This document shows, piece by piece, positions 35,403-45,020 of a stretch of 64,000 nucleotides of DNA (its first letter is position 1; each line of letters begins with the position of its first letter). The notes under the pieces are model-generated. The model was not told the DNA's origin and ran no database searches. It saw only the letters and a list, made by a program, of their open reading frames with translations. The position numbers and the translations under genes are program-made. Where the stretch lies: assembly GCF_028464145.1 (NCBI RefSeq), contig NZ_JAQPCG010000005.1:1-64000 (forward strand), written 5' to 3'. Origin of the DNA: Maribacter sp. PR1 (GTDB lineage Bacteria; Bacteroidota; Bacteroidia; Flavobacteriales; Flavobacteriaceae).

Positions 35403-37334
35403 CTAGGCTACATTTCTTTCACCTGAAAAAGTAACGGTAATGGTAGTACCTTTTTCTTCTTTACTTTCAACCTGTATTTTGCCATCGTTTCTTTTCACGA
35501 ATTCGGAGCTAAGTACTAGGCCAAGTCCACTACCTTTTTCACCTTCGGTACCAGGAATTCCCTTAGATTTTTGAATGGAGAACAGATTATCCCTATACTC
35601 GGGAGTCATTCCAACACCGGTATCGGAAACGACTATTTTAATATGATTGGAAGTTTGCGTAACAGATACGTTAACCATACCCTTTCTCGGCGTAAACTTT
35701 ATGGCATTGTTGATTAAGTTTCTAATGATAAACTCAACCTGATCTTTATCCCCCATAAATTTTGGGGCACCCATTATGGAAGTGACGAGACTTACCTCTT
35801 TGTTGATGGCGATTTCTTTGAAAACCTGAACAACTTCGATAACTACTTGCTTTAAATTAATAAGTTCCTTTTTGTCCTCGATTACATTCATTTGACTTTT
35901 GGCCCAAACAATCAAGTTATCGGCCATCTTAAGGGTGTTATCTACCGATATATCTAGTTTTTTACCCATGTTTAGAATTTCATCCTTGCTCAACAAGTCT
36001 ATATGGTCGACCAATACAGAACTAAATGATTTAAGAGAGGCCAAAGGACTTCTCAAATCATGGGCAACGATACTAAAGAATTTATTTTTTGTGGCATTGA
36101 GTTCCTGTAATTTGGATTTTTGTTTATGTATAGTTTCATTTTGGGAGATTAGTTCTTTATTGATTCGCCTAAGTTTTCTCAACACTATAAAAAGCCCGAT
36201 TAAGAAAAGAGCCGTGATGAATAAACTGATATTACGATAAAAAATAGTTGAAGCTTGCGCCGCATTTTCTTTCTCAAGTGCTGCGGTTGTTGTATTCAAT
36301 TGATGAATGGAAGCCATACTTTCTGTAAGCCTGTTACGATCTTCTAATTGAACCCTATGGACCGCATTGGAAAGTTCATTGTATGCATTGAGATAATATG
36401 TTGCCTTCTCGGTATTGTTAAAATCTAAATAGAATTTTTGCAATTTATGATATACCTGGAGCAGCGACTGATTCAAATTAAACTTTTCACAAAATGCTTT
36501 AGTTTGCTCAAGGTATTCGTATTGAAGGTTATAGTTTTTATTCGCTTTTGCGATTGTAGCTAACTGCATCAAAGCTTCAACCGTGGCCACCTTTTGTGCG
36601 TTTTCTCCAAGTTCATCGGATATCTGGAGAACTTTTTTAAAATAATAATTTGCAGAGTCTATTTGGTTTTCATTCTCCTTGATTAGACCTATTACTTTAT
36701 AACAACTTGAAAGTACCGGAAGATTCAGGATAGAATCATTTATTCGTATGGCCAACCGAGTTAGGTTTTCTGCTTTTTTGAACTCTTTATTGTTATAATA
36801 GCTTTCTCCAAGATTATGGGACGATACCCCGATTCGCTCTGTTATATTAAGCCTATTAAAGATTTCGAAGGATTTTTTATGGAAGTTTATTTCTTGCGAA
36901 CGATTATTCAAACTGCGATAAATATGGCCCAAGGAAATATAACAATTCGCTATTCCTTCCTCATCGTTACGTTTTTCAAAAATATCCAATGCTTTGTGGA
37001 TATATTCCATGCTCATGAAATAATTATCGTTAATGGCGTAGATGCTGGAAAGTATTCTATAACTGTATGCAATACCATCAATGTCTTGTATCTCTATGGC
37101 TAGATGCAAAGCTTCTTCAGCGTACTTAAGAGACTTTATATTGTCTACATAGGTTAATTCTCTGCTTAGGGTATATAAAATATCGATACGCTCTCTTGTT
37201 GTTAGCTCTGGTTGAGACAGTAAAAATTCAAGTTCCTGAACATTCTGTGCGTTAGTCACGAAGAAGTTCATAAGAACAATGACAAAAAAACATATGGTCT
37301 TTAATGGTTTTCTACCAATAATTGAAATCTGCAT
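35403..37334 (-). CDS. TPR-containing sensor histidine kinase
   Basis: A 643-residue kinase. It has a signal peptide (about 1-29, ending VTNAQ), TPR-type helical repeats (about 40-320), a membrane helix (about 363-385), a HisKA domain with phospho-accepting His in VAHDLRSPLASLKSFS near 423, and an ATPase domain with NLINNAIKFTP and GTEGEKGSGLGLVLSSEFV. No receiver or response-regulator gene lies beside it, so its partner is elsewhere. The sensor part resembles that of the larger hybrid regulator at 26-29 kb. A DUF1593 gene precedes it on the same strand with a 245-base gap, so separate transcription is likely. Confidence 0.92.
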   Translation of the reverse strand: MQISIIGRKPLKTICFFVIVLMNFFVTNAQNVQELEFLLSQPELTTRERIDILYTLSRELTYVDNIKSLKYAEEALHLAIEIQDIDGIAYSYRILSSIYAINDNYFMSMEYIHKALDIFEKRNDEEGIANCYISLGHIYRSLNNRSQEINFHKKSFEIFNRLNITERIGVSSHNLGESYYNNKEFKKAENLTRLAIRINDSILNLPVLSSCYKVIGLIKENENQIDSANYYFKKVLQISDELGENAQKVATVEALMQLATIAKANKNYNLQYEYLEQTKAFCEKFNLNQSLLQVYHKLQKFYLDFNNTEKATYYLNAYNELSNAVHRVQLEDRNRLTESMASIHQLNTTTAALEKENAAQASTIFYRNISLFITALFLIGLFIVLRKLRRINKELISQNETIHKQKSKLQELNATKNKFFSIVAHDLRSPLASLKSFSSVLVDHIDLLSKDEILNMGKKLDISVDNTLKMADNLIVWAKSQMNVIEDKKELINLKQVVIEVVQVFKEIAINKEVSLVTSIMGAPKFMGDKDQVEFIIRNLINNAIKFTPRKGMVNVSVTQTSNHIKIVVSDTGVGMTPEYRDNLFSIQKSKGIPGTEGEKGSGLGLVLSSEFVKRNDGKIQVESKEEKGTTITVTFSGERNVA

Positions 37335-37579
37335 ACTTCCGGGGGGTTTGTAGGAAATTATATATAAAAACGATATTGAGTGTGATTTAGTACATGTTTA
37401 ATCTTTGTTTATTTAGGTTTCCCTTTCTTAGAATTTGTATACTACTAAATTACAGTGTATTGGGTTTTTAATTTAATATTTGAAATCGATTCATATTCAA
37501 TAAAAATCAATTTTCCCAGATGCCTATTAGCATAAAAAAAAGGGAACTATTTAGAATACGAGTGTTCTTATTTAGGATA

Positions 37580-39073
37580 CTATTTTACAGTAATAATGAC
37601 TCTTTGATACCTTGTCAATGCAGGGAAACCTGTATCGGTTCCTTCAACGATGATATGAAATTGGCTTCCACTTTTGGTAGTCATTGGTATTTTTATCGTC
37701 GCACTGTTTTGTTTGGTTTCCACTTCTACTTTTCCGCTACCAGCTTCTTCATAGCACCAAATGTTCAAGGCTACAGGATGATTATCTACATCAAATGTAG
37801 AAACGTTAAGGGTAATGGTTTCCCCAGGCACGGCATTAATTTTTGAACCTTCTGATATTTTAATCTCCGGGGAATGATTGGCTTCCTCAAATGTTTTGAT
37901 ACACCAATCCGCCCGTGCGGCAAAATCCAGCTGCATTGGCTTTATCCAGCGGGTTTGTGGATAACTGGTATCCAATTCACCGGTTTCCGGATTTAAGTCA
38001 GCCGCCCTATTCCCATCTTCATATCGAAATGGGTTTTCTTCGGAAAGTACAAAACGACCGCTCCATCCTCCTCTGGAAGGGGATTTATAATTATCCAGTC
38101 CAACATCCACCAAATGAAGAAAGGCGGGGCTATCCCCTTCGGATATGAAGTCATATTTAGAAAAATCACCTCGCTCCGTATTAATTATTTTCGAGATATC
38201 ACCTTCAAAATGGTTCGGGTCTCCTTCTTGTTGCTGTCCATCACCGTAGGAATAATATTTCTTTAGTAATGGACCATGGTTGTTTATGATATTCGGCCCC
38301 ATAAAGCTACCTTCTAAATAGGGTTGCTGGCTTTTTGGAACCACTTGTTTCCAAGGGTAAGCAAAACACCAGAATTGATTTGAATTATAAAATACTCTTA
38401 TTTCCGGCCAATTTGGACCAATATAATTTTTGTACGTGGCATCCTGGTCCATAATGGTATAGATAATTGCCTTCTTCGATACTTTATCCTTTATAACTTC
38501 CCAATCCTTGGTGCCAGAATAATCTTCTTCTATTGATTTAAGGGCACGGGCAATGGTATTTGTACCTCCCCAAGCCTGTAAAAAAAGTTCTCTATGGTCA
38601 TCGTCCAATAATTTTTCCCTAATCAATTTAGATCCTTCTGTCCGTTTTGCCATTTCCCCTTCAAAATCAATATTGCCAATTCGTACCATGCCCAATAACT
38701 TTTCTGCTGTAGGATAGTTTTTGTCATGTAGGATTAGATTTGGGTATACCTTTTTGTATGCTGATAAAAGCTCTTCCATCCATTGGGTACCTGGCCATCT
38801 TAAGTCGGTCAAGTTTTCTCCATAAATTCTTTGGGTCATTTCCATTTCACTGGTAAATGTGGTTCCTTGTCCATCTCCCTTCCAGTGCCACATGGAGCTG
38901 GAGTAGACCAAGCCTTGGGTTTCGAATTCATTGGTATACAATAAAAACCGAATAAAAGTATCTACATCATCTATTTCACCATCGGTAGTGACGATGGTTC
39001 TTTTCACATCATCTTGGGCAAAGCAGAATGAAAATGTAATTACAAGATAAAAGAAGGATAAAAGTTTTTTCAT
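37580..39073 (-). CDS. DUF1593 protein: nucleoside hydrolase-like domain plus C-terminal beta domain
   Basis: A 497-residue exported protein from the ATG at 39073 (MKKLLSFFYL signal peptide, cleavage near FCFAQ). An upstream in-frame start at 39127 would bury the signal and is rejected. The N-terminal two thirds match DUF1593, a nucleoside hydrolase-like fold with TTDGEIDDVDTFIRFLLY as metal-binding loop and WGGTNTIARAL near the middle. The end (about 400-497) is an immunoglobulin-like beta domain ending TRYQRVIITVK. Relatives are found with plant and algal polysaccharide degradation, but the reaction is uncertain. A paralogue lies at 61567-62994. Confidence 0.85.
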   Translation of the reverse strand: MKKLLSFFYLVITFSFCFAQDDVKRTIVTTDGEIDDVDTFIRFLLYTNEFETQGLVYSSSMWHWKGDGQGTTFTSEMEMTQRIYGENLTDLRWPGTQWMEELLSAYKKVYPNLILHDKNYPTAEKLLGMVRIGNIDFEGEMAKRTEGSKLIREKLLDDDHRELFLQAWGGTNTIARALKSIEEDYSGTKDWEVIKDKVSKKAIIYTIMDQDATYKNYIGPNWPEIRVFYNSNQFWCFAYPWKQVVPKSQQPYLEGSFMGPNIINNHGPLLKKYYSYGDGQQQEGDPNHFEGDISKIINTERGDFSKYDFISEGDSPAFLHLVDVGLDNYKSPSRGGWSGRFVLSEENPFRYEDGNRAADLNPETGELDTSYPQTRWIKPMQLDFAARADWCIKTFEEANHSPEIKISEGSKINAVPGETITLNVSTFDVDNHPVALNIWCYEEAGSGKVEVETKQNSATIKIPMTTKSGSQFHIIVEGTDTGFPALTRYQRVIITVK

Positions 39074-39259
39074 GGTTAAATAGTATATCAATAAGTCCGT
39101 GGATAATAAACTTTTTAGGACATTCACGTAATATTAGAAAGTCAAGTATATGAATAAACTTTCAAATATTTAATTTTTCAATCATGCCCGTTCTTTTCCG
39201 GTCATTAAATTTTTAAGTCAGGTTTATCCAATATCGTATCTTAGTTTAAAAATAGATAC

Positions 39260-39847
39260 ATGCCTACTTCGGATAAATTATACAGGGCTTTTGAACTTTT
39301 CGATGAAGCAAACAAAAAAGACCCCAATAAGGAAACCTATCTTGGTAAGGAATATCCCAAGGAAGTTTTATATGCGATTCGCATGACCGAAAAACTGAAC
39401 GAGTTTGCCCCTGAAGCTTCTGAAGCTTTAAAATTAACGGCCAGGGCACAACACATCTGTAGATGGGAAATTCCAAGGGATTCTTATGAAAATAATCGAG
39501 TTGGGTATTTAAAATGGCGACAGGACCTTAAAAAATTTCATGCGAAGAAGGCCTCAGAAATCTTAAAGGAGGTGGGTTATGGACAGGATGTCGTTGAAAA
39601 AGTAGAATTCCTACTCGAAAAAAAACAACTTAAACGTGACCCGGAGACCCAAACTTTAGAAGACGTAATATGTTTGGTATTTTTAGAATATTATTTTGAA
39701 TCTTTTATGTCGGAGCATCCGGAAGAAAAAATACTGGATATCTTGCAAAAAACATGGCGGAAAATGTCAAAAGAGGGTCAGGCGGCTGCTTTAAAGCTTC
39801 CTTTATCACAAAAATCCAAGAGGCTAGTGGAAAAGGCATTGACGTAA
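39260..39847 (+). CDS. DUF4202 protein
   Basis: A 195-residue cytoplasmic, mainly helical protein matching DUF4202. It has conserved AQHICRWEIPRDSY near 67-80 and GYLKWRQDLKKFHA near 85-100; the scattered His and Asp (for example EDVICLVFLEYYFE) suggest an HD-like metal site. In Bacteroidota this family is often met near sulfate and siroheme genes, and here the siroheme enzyme is next. The reaction is not known to me. It is followed by a repeat-containing spacer before the next gene. Confidence 0.8.
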   Translation: MPTSDKLYRAFELFDEANKKDPNKETYLGKEYPKEVLYAIRMTEKLNEFAPEASEALKLTARAQHICRWEIPRDSYENNRVGYLKWRQDLKKFHAKKASEILKEVGYGQDVVEKVEFLLEKKQLKRDPETQTLEDVICLVFLEYYFESFMSEHPEEKILDILQKTWRKMSKEGQAAALKLPLSQKSKRLVEKALT

Positions 39848-39880
39848 AATGAAATTTAACTTTTGTTAAAAAAAATGTTA

Positions 39881-39921
39881 GGTCGAGCCGTCATATCGAG
39901 CGCAGTCGAGATGCGAGACCT
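39881..39921 (+). repeat. Dispersed palindromic repeat, copy 1
   Basis: Starts ggtcgagccgtcatatcgag and continues with the family core tcgagcgcagtcgaga, ending gcgagacct. The same 40-base form recurs at 44047-44092 and near 55675-55720. It lies between the DUF4202 and siroheme genes. Confidence 0.85.
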
Positions 39922-40032
39922 AAATTTGTTTTTTTCAATTCTACAACCTCTCGATTCCGCCCAAGGAGACAGAAAAGTTGGATTGAAATCAACATTAAAA
40001 ATGGATACAGAAAATCGAACAACATAGAGCAC

Positions 40033-40617
40033 ATGGAGCGAAATGAACTATACCCTATTTTTTTGAAGGTTTCCAATTTGAATATTTTAGTTGTGGGCGG
40101 AGGAAATGTAGCTTTGGAGAAACTCACCTTTCTTTTAAAATCAAGCCCCAATGCAAAGGTAGAGATGGTTTCCCCTATGTTTCGTGAGGAAACGGTTCAA
40201 TTGGCTAAAAGTGCAAATGTCATTATGCATAAGGACAAGTATAATACCTCCTTTTTAGAGGGAAAACACATGGTCGTAGCCACTACAGATGATGTTCCCG
40301 TAAACGAGCAGGTATATCACGACTGTAGAAAGCGAAGTATTTTAGTGAATGTGGCGGACAACCCTCCATTTTGTGATTTTTACATGGGCGGTATCGTCAC
40401 CAAGGGTAATGTAAAAGTGGCAATTTCCACCAATGGAAAATCCCCCACGACCGCCAAAAGACTCCGACAGTTTTTTGAGGACGTCATCCCCGAAAATATT
40501 GATGATTTGGTCAAAAATTTGAATGAATTCAGAAAAACGATTAAGGGTGATTTTGAGGAGAAAGTGGAGACCCTGAACGAGTTTACGAAAGGTTTGGTGG
40601 AAAAGAAGAATAAATGA
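40033..40617 (+). CDS. Precorrin-2 dehydrogenase / sirohydrochlorin ferrochelatase (siroheme N-domain)
   Basis: A 194-residue protein equal to the N-terminal half of siroheme synthase (Met8p/CysG-B type). It has the NAD-binding GGGNVA at about 17-22, VSPMF, the VVATTDD turn, NVADNPPFCDFY near 110-121 with the catalytic-type Asp, and ISTNGKSPTTAKRLRQ near 137-152. It oxidises precorrin-2 and inserts iron to make siroheme for sulfite or nitrite reductase. The methyltransferase half is not attached and must be coded elsewhere. Start ATG at 40033 directly precedes the conserved LYPIF segment. Confidence 0.92.
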   Translation: MERNELYPIFLKVSNLNILVVGGGNVALEKLTFLLKSSPNAKVEMVSPMFREETVQLAKSANVIMHKDKYNTSFLEGKHMVVATTDDVPVNEQVYHDCRKRSILVNVADNPPFCDFYMGGIVTKGNVKVAISTNGKSPTTAKRLRQFFEDVIPENIDDLVKNLNEFRKTIKGDFEEKVETLNEFTKGLVEKKNK

Positions 40618-40668
40618 AGTTTTGCTAAAGAATTTAACAGTATCTGGTCACTAAATATAACTTATTGT

Positions 40669-40735
40669 CACCTCGAGCGCAGTCGAGAGGTCTTGAAGCC
40701 ATTATGCACAAATTAGGTCTCGACTGCGCTCGACC
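40669..40735. repeat. Dispersed repeat, inverted pair
   Basis: A copy of the core tcgagcgcagtcgaga (40673-40688) faces an inverted copy tctcgactgcgctcga (40718-40733). Together they can form a long hairpin in the gap after the siroheme gene, a possible convergent or transcript-ending structure. Confidence 0.85.
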
Positions 40736-40789
40736 GAACAAATAAACATTATAAGGCTTCATCTGGCGAATTTAATGTATTAAACAAAA

Positions 40790-41164
40790 ATGAAAATTAG
40801 AATCAAAGGAAATACGGTACGCTACCGACTCACAAAAAGTGAAGTCGAAACTTTGGCTCAAACGGGATATTACAAAGAGGAGACACCCTTTGTCGGAAAG
40901 ACCTTTATGTATGCGATTAAAGCAGACCCGGACACACCGGAATTGAATGTGGACTTTGTAAACGATACCATTACCATGTACCTGAACGAGCATAAAGCTG
41001 TGGCCTGGGCAAACAATGAGATAATAGGTTATAACTTGGAAATAAAAATGGCAAAGGGCACCACTTTGTCGCTTTTGCTGGAAAAGGATTTTGTATGTAT
41101 GGATAATAGGGCAGAAGACCAATCGGATAATTACCCGAATCCAAAACTTGAAAACAACACCTAG
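40790..41164 (+). CDS. DUF7009-family small protein
   Basis: A 124-residue cytoplasmic protein. It begins MKIRIKGNTVRYRLTKSEV and contains YNLEIKMAKGTTLSLLLEKDFVC, the pattern of a small beta-rich family of unknown role that is frequent in Bacteroidota. It lies three bases before the acyl-CoA dehydrogenase and is likely cotranscribed. No active-site pattern is visible. Confidence 0.7.
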   Translation: MKIRIKGNTVRYRLTKSEVETLAQTGYYKEETPFVGKTFMYAIKADPDTPELNVDFVNDTITMYLNEHKAVAWANNEIIGYNLEIKMAKGTTLSLLLEKDFVCMDNRAEDQSDNYPNPKLENNT

Positions 41165-41167
41165 GCC

Positions 41168-42949
41168 ATGAAATTGTACTCAAGGGAAAACTTGGATTTT
41201 ATTTTGTTCGATGTCTTGTCCGTTCAAACGTTGAACACATTGTCATTTTTTGGGGAGTACGATAAAGAAAGCCTAGGAATGATATTGGATACGGCTTCTG
41301 AGTTGGCCGATAGAATAAAGCCCGAGCATATTGCGGAATCCGATAGAAATGAGCCCGAACTAAAGAAGGGTAGTGTACAGGTGCATCCGTCGGTTCATGA
41401 GTTTGTAAAGCACTATGCCGAGGCCGGTTTTGTGGGAGCTACATTACCGGAAGCCTTAGGCGGCTTTCAGATTCCCAAAACGATTGTCGCGGCGATTGAT
41501 TTTATACTCTGTTCAAAGTCCAACAGCTTTATCATGTATACCGATTTGGCCAAGGGGGTGGCCAATGTCATTGCCACCTTTGGGACCGAAGCACAAAAAC
41601 AGCGCTTTTTGCCCAATCTGTTATCCGGGAAATGGTTGGGAACGATGTGCCTCACAGAAACGGAATCGGGCAGTTCCTTGGCGAACATTACAACGAAAGC
41701 CATTCCCCAATCCGACGGTAGTTACCATATAAAAGGTCAAAAAATATTCATCTCCGCGGGAGATCATGATGTCACTGAAAATATAATGCATCTCGTCTTG
41801 GCAAGAATAGAGGGAGCTCCAAATGGCACGAAGGGAATTTCATTGTTCTTGGTGCCCACCCGTTTGGAAAATGGCGAGGACAATGACGTAAACTCCATCG
41901 GGATATATCATAAAATGGGACAGAAAGCTACGCCTGCCATGCATTTGGAATTTGGGGCCAACGATATGTGTGTGGGATATCTTGTGGGCGAAGCCCATAA
42001 AGGGCTCTCCCACATGTTTTTAATGATGGACAATGCACGATTAAGTGTGGGTTCCATGGGAGCGGGCATCGCTTCGGCCGCCTATTACCATGCGCTTAGG
42101 TATGCTAAGGAACGCAAACAAGGAAAACACTTGGATGAATCCAAGGATGCCTCGGAATCTGTGGCCATCATCAACCATCCGGATGTTAGGCGTATGTTGT
42201 TATCGCAAAAGGCATTTTTGGAAGGAACCTTAGGTTTCATTTTACAATGCTATAGTTACTTGGACCTTCAAAAATATAGTCCTAATGAGGATGAAGTGGA
42301 TAAGTATACTCGTTTGTTGAACTTGTTGACCCCAGTCGCCAAGACTTACGGCGCGGAACATGGGGTGAGCTCCGTAAATAAGGCGCTACAAGTTTTTGGC
42401 GGATACGGATATACGGCCGATTTCCCCTTGGAGCAATTGGCAAGGGATGTCCGGATTCTTCCCATATATGAGGGCACTACCGGTATTCATGCTTTGGGAT
42501 TATTGGGTAGACAGGTACTAAGAGATCAGGGCAAGGCTTTGGCTATTTGGCGAAATGAGGTGATGAAGGATGTCAATCAAGCTCTTGAAATCAAGGAAAT
42601 TGAGGTATTTGCGTCTAGCTTGTCCTTGGAAATTGATCATTTTTTCGAAATCACCCAGCATTTGGCCGAACTCACAAAAAAGAATACGGCCGACATCTAC
42701 CTTGCCGATGCCAATTTGTATATGGAGTTTTTCGGTACGTTGAACGTAGGTTGGCAATGGATAAAACAAGCCACCATAGCCTGCAAAAAAATGGAGGAAA
42801 AACCCGATACTGTTTTCTTGAAATCTAAAGTTAAGACCATGCAGTTTTTCTTTGCCTACGAAATTCCCAATTTGAAGGGACTAAAAGAACGCTTGTTAAG
42901 TTCGGAGCGAACTACGGTGAAGACGGATGATGATGAAATTTTGATGTAG
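41168..42949 (+). CDS. Acyl-CoA dehydrogenase
   Basis: A 593-residue FAD enzyme. It shows MCLTETESGSSLANITTKA near 160 (flavin and substrate loop), the GQKIFISAGDHD region, RLSVGSMGAGIASAAYYHAL near 290, and the C-terminal QVFGGYGYTADFPLEQLARDVRILPIYEGTTGIHALGL, which carries the catalytic Glu (YEGT). The extra C-terminal helical domain (about 460-593) is typical of the longer family branch. It oxidises an acyl-CoA to the enoyl-CoA. Placed before hydroxycinnamate genes it may dehydrogenate dihydrocinnamoyl-CoA; the substrate is inferred. Confidence 0.9.
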   Translation: MKLYSRENLDFILFDVLSVQTLNTLSFFGEYDKESLGMILDTASELADRIKPEHIAESDRNEPELKKGSVQVHPSVHEFVKHYAEAGFVGATLPEALGGFQIPKTIVAAIDFILCSKSNSFIMYTDLAKGVANVIATFGTEAQKQRFLPNLLSGKWLGTMCLTETESGSSLANITTKAIPQSDGSYHIKGQKIFISAGDHDVTENIMHLVLARIEGAPNGTKGISLFLVPTRLENGEDNDVNSIGIYHKMGQKATPAMHLEFGANDMCVGYLVGEAHKGLSHMFLMMDNARLSVGSMGAGIASAAYYHALRYAKERKQGKHLDESKDASESVAIINHPDVRRMLLSQKAFLEGTLGFILQCYSYLDLQKYSPNEDEVDKYTRLLNLLTPVAKTYGAEHGVSSVNKALQVFGGYGYTADFPLEQLARDVRILPIYEGTTGIHALGLLGRQVLRDQGKALAIWRNEVMKDVNQALEIKEIEVFASSLSLEIDHFFEITQHLAELTKKNTADIYLADANLYMEFFGTLNVGWQWIKQATIACKKMEEKPDTVFLKSKVKTMQFFFAYEIPNLKGLKERLLSSERTTVKTDDDEILM

Positions 42950-42953
42950 AACA

Positions 42954-43868
42954 ATGGCCGATTCAAAGGACTATTCCAAAATACCCAGCCTCAGCACCTC
43001 CCAGTTCGATGAGTTTTTGTTTCCAGAATGGAAACCACCCAATTATCCCTCTTATCATAAATTTCATATTACTAGAATAGAGGAATATGCCCAACACCTG
43101 AAGGTACCCGTTTTGCCCCATCGGCGAACTGTAAATTTTTTCATATTCTTGACCCAAGGCAAAGCCATACGGAGCAAGGGATTGAATAGCTACGAAATTT
43201 TACCGGGCTATTTTTACTTTCTTCCGGCCGATCAGATTACGTCCTTGGAATATGTGAGTGAGGATGTTACCGGGTTTTACTGCCATTTTAGTTCCGAGGT
43301 ATTTCAGGAGACTCTATTAAAGATTAATTTGGAAAAGGATTTTGCCTTTTTTAGGTTCAACGCCACGCCTTTGGTGAAGATCAAGGAAATGGGGACTATC
43401 CCTGATATCCTAAAAATCTTGGAAGATGAATATAGGAAGGGGGACACGAATCGATTCGATTTAATTCCCATGTATTTGGCCACTTTGCTAAAGGAAGTGC
43501 ACAAGCAGGTCGATACCTCTGCTATAGAATCAAAACCGCACTTGGCAGCCCTCAAGATTACGGAACAGTATAAGGACGCGTTACAGCGCTTTATTAGGGA
43601 GAAGAAAACCGTGGCCGAATATGCCGATTATTTATCCATTTCCAAAAACCATTTGCACAAATGTGTGAAGTCGGTAACCGGGAAATCCGCACATTCCTTG
43701 CTGGCCAATATGCGGATTTTGGAATCGAAGGTATTATTGCGTCAGACCGATTTATCCATTGCTGAGGTAGCCTTCAACGTGGGCAAAGTGGATCAGAGCG
43801 ATTTTACACGGTTTTTCAAAACGCATACCGGAATGACACCCCGTAACTACAGGAATATTTTAAAATGA
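42954..43868 (+). CDS. AraC-family transcriptional regulator
   Basis: A 304-residue regulator. The N-terminal half (about 35-160) is a cupin-like ligand pocket (FFIFLTQGKAI, GYFYFLPADQI). The C-terminal 100 residues are the double HTH of AraC proteins (AEYADYLSISKNHLHKCVKSVTG, then SIAEVAFNVGKVDQSDFTRFFKTHTGMTPRNYR). It starts four bases after the acyl-CoA dehydrogenase stop, so it is cotranscribed with it, and it precedes the hydroxycinnamate genes. It is the likely local activator, an inference from position. Confidence 0.9.
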   Translation: MADSKDYSKIPSLSTSQFDEFLFPEWKPPNYPSYHKFHITRIEEYAQHLKVPVLPHRRTVNFFIFLTQGKAIRSKGLNSYEILPGYFYFLPADQITSLEYVSEDVTGFYCHFSSEVFQETLLKINLEKDFAFFRFNATPLVKIKEMGTIPDILKILEDEYRKGDTNRFDLIPMYLATLLKEVHKQVDTSAIESKPHLAALKITEQYKDALQRFIREKKTVAEYADYLSISKNHLHKCVKSVTGKSAHSLLANMRILESKVLLRQTDLSIAEVAFNVGKVDQSDFTRFFKTHTGMTPRNYRNILK

Positions 43869-44245
43869 TTGATTTTGCACAAAAATCCTTGAGTTTTAGC
43901 TAAAATAAACGCTTTTCTTTGTTTTACTTTACCGTAATTTTAGAGGGTAAAATCTATCAATACCTCAAAAAATAATATGTATTCTATTGAAATAGTCAAA
44001 TTTTACCTAATAAAAGCGGTAATCCATTATTAATAACAATTTAGAGGTCAGGTCGAGCTGTCACATCGAGCGCAGTCGAGATGCGAGACCTAAGGTTAGA
44101 TTTGTAAAGTCACATAACCTCTGGACTTTAGTTTATCTTGAGTGAAGGCAAAAGGCTAAATGGAAAGGTTGAAATTATGAAAACAACTCGTTTTTTAGGG
44201 CTTAAAGAGGCTTTCTTTTTTTAAAAAAACGAATGATACTATTGA
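43869..44245. other. Intergenic region with one repeat copy, probable catabolic promoter
   Basis: The 377 bases between the AraC gene and the SDR gene are A+T-rich and hold the repeat copy at 44047-44092. They should contain the promoter of the catabolic genes downstream. I saw no unambiguous -33/-7 pair. Confidence 0.4.
44047..44092 (+). repeat. Dispersed palindromic repeat
   Basis: A full copy of the form ggtcgagctgtcacatcgag plus core cgcagtcgag and ending gcgagacct. It stands alone between the regulator and the first catabolic gene. Confidence 0.85.
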
Positions 44246-45013
44246 ATGAACATAAAGGATAAAACATTTTTAATCACGGGCGGAGCTTCCGGATTGGGTG
44301 CCGCTGTTGCAAAGATGATTGTGGATCATGGTGGGCATGTTCTTCTTATTGACCTAAAAGAAAAGGAGGGGAACAGTTTGGCCAAGAAATTGGGACCGTC
44401 CGCAATATTTAAAAAAGCGGATGTTACGGATGAGGATAGTGTCCGTAGTGCGATAAGCGAAGGGGTTAAGAAGTTCGGTGCCCTTCATGGAACGGTAAGC
44501 TGTGCGGGAATAGGACCTGCCCAACGCGTTTTGGGAAAAGAGGGCCTGCATGAACTCGATAGTTTTACCAAAGTGATACAGGTCAATTTAATTGGAACTT
44601 TTAACGTATTACGATTGGCGGCTGATGTTATTCAAAACAACGAACCTGGTGAAAGTGGGGAGCGTGGCATTATAGTTAACACGGCTTCCGTTGCGGCCTT
44701 TGATGGTCAAATAGGTCAAGCGGCATATTCGGCCTCCAAAGGCGGGATAGTGGCCATGACCTTGCCCATTGCTAGGGAGTTTGCCCGCTTCGGGATTCGG
44801 GTAATGACCATAGCCCCTGGAATTTTTGAAACACCTATGCTAGAAGGCTTACCGGAAGACGCCAAGATGTCCTTGGGACAACAAATACCCTTTCCTTCCC
44901 GATTGGGAAAACCTGAGGAATACGCGTCCTTGGTGAAACAAATTATCGAAAATCAAATGCTTAATGGTGAGGTGATTCGTTTGGACGGGGCCATACGCAT
45001 GACGGCTAAATAA
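44246..45013 (+). CDS. SDR-family 3-hydroxyacyl-CoA dehydrogenase
   Basis: A 255-residue short-chain dehydrogenase. NAD binding is in TGGASGLG (residues 12-19), with Asp of LLIDLK preferring NAD. The catalytic Ser region is VNTASVAAF and Tyr-x3-Lys is in YSASKGG. Strong likeness to type II 3-hydroxyacyl-CoA dehydrogenases ([25 protein letters not shown]). In this cluster it would oxidise the beta-hydroxy form of the phenylpropanoid-CoA to the beta-keto form. It is eight bases before the enoyl-CoA hydratase. Confidence 0.88.
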   Translation: MNIKDKTFLITGGASGLGAAVAKMIVDHGGHVLLIDLKEKEGNSLAKKLGPSAIFKKADVTDEDSVRSAISEGVKKFGALHGTVSCAGIGPAQRVLGKEGLHELDSFTKVIQVNLIGTFNVLRLAADVIQNNEPGESGERGIIVNTASVAAFDGQIGQAAYSASKGGIVAMTLPIAREFARFGIRVMTIAPGIFETPMLEGLPEDAKMSLGQQIPFPSRLGKPEEYASLVKQIIENQMLNGEVIRLDGAIRMTAK

Positions 45014-45020
45014 ATGGAAT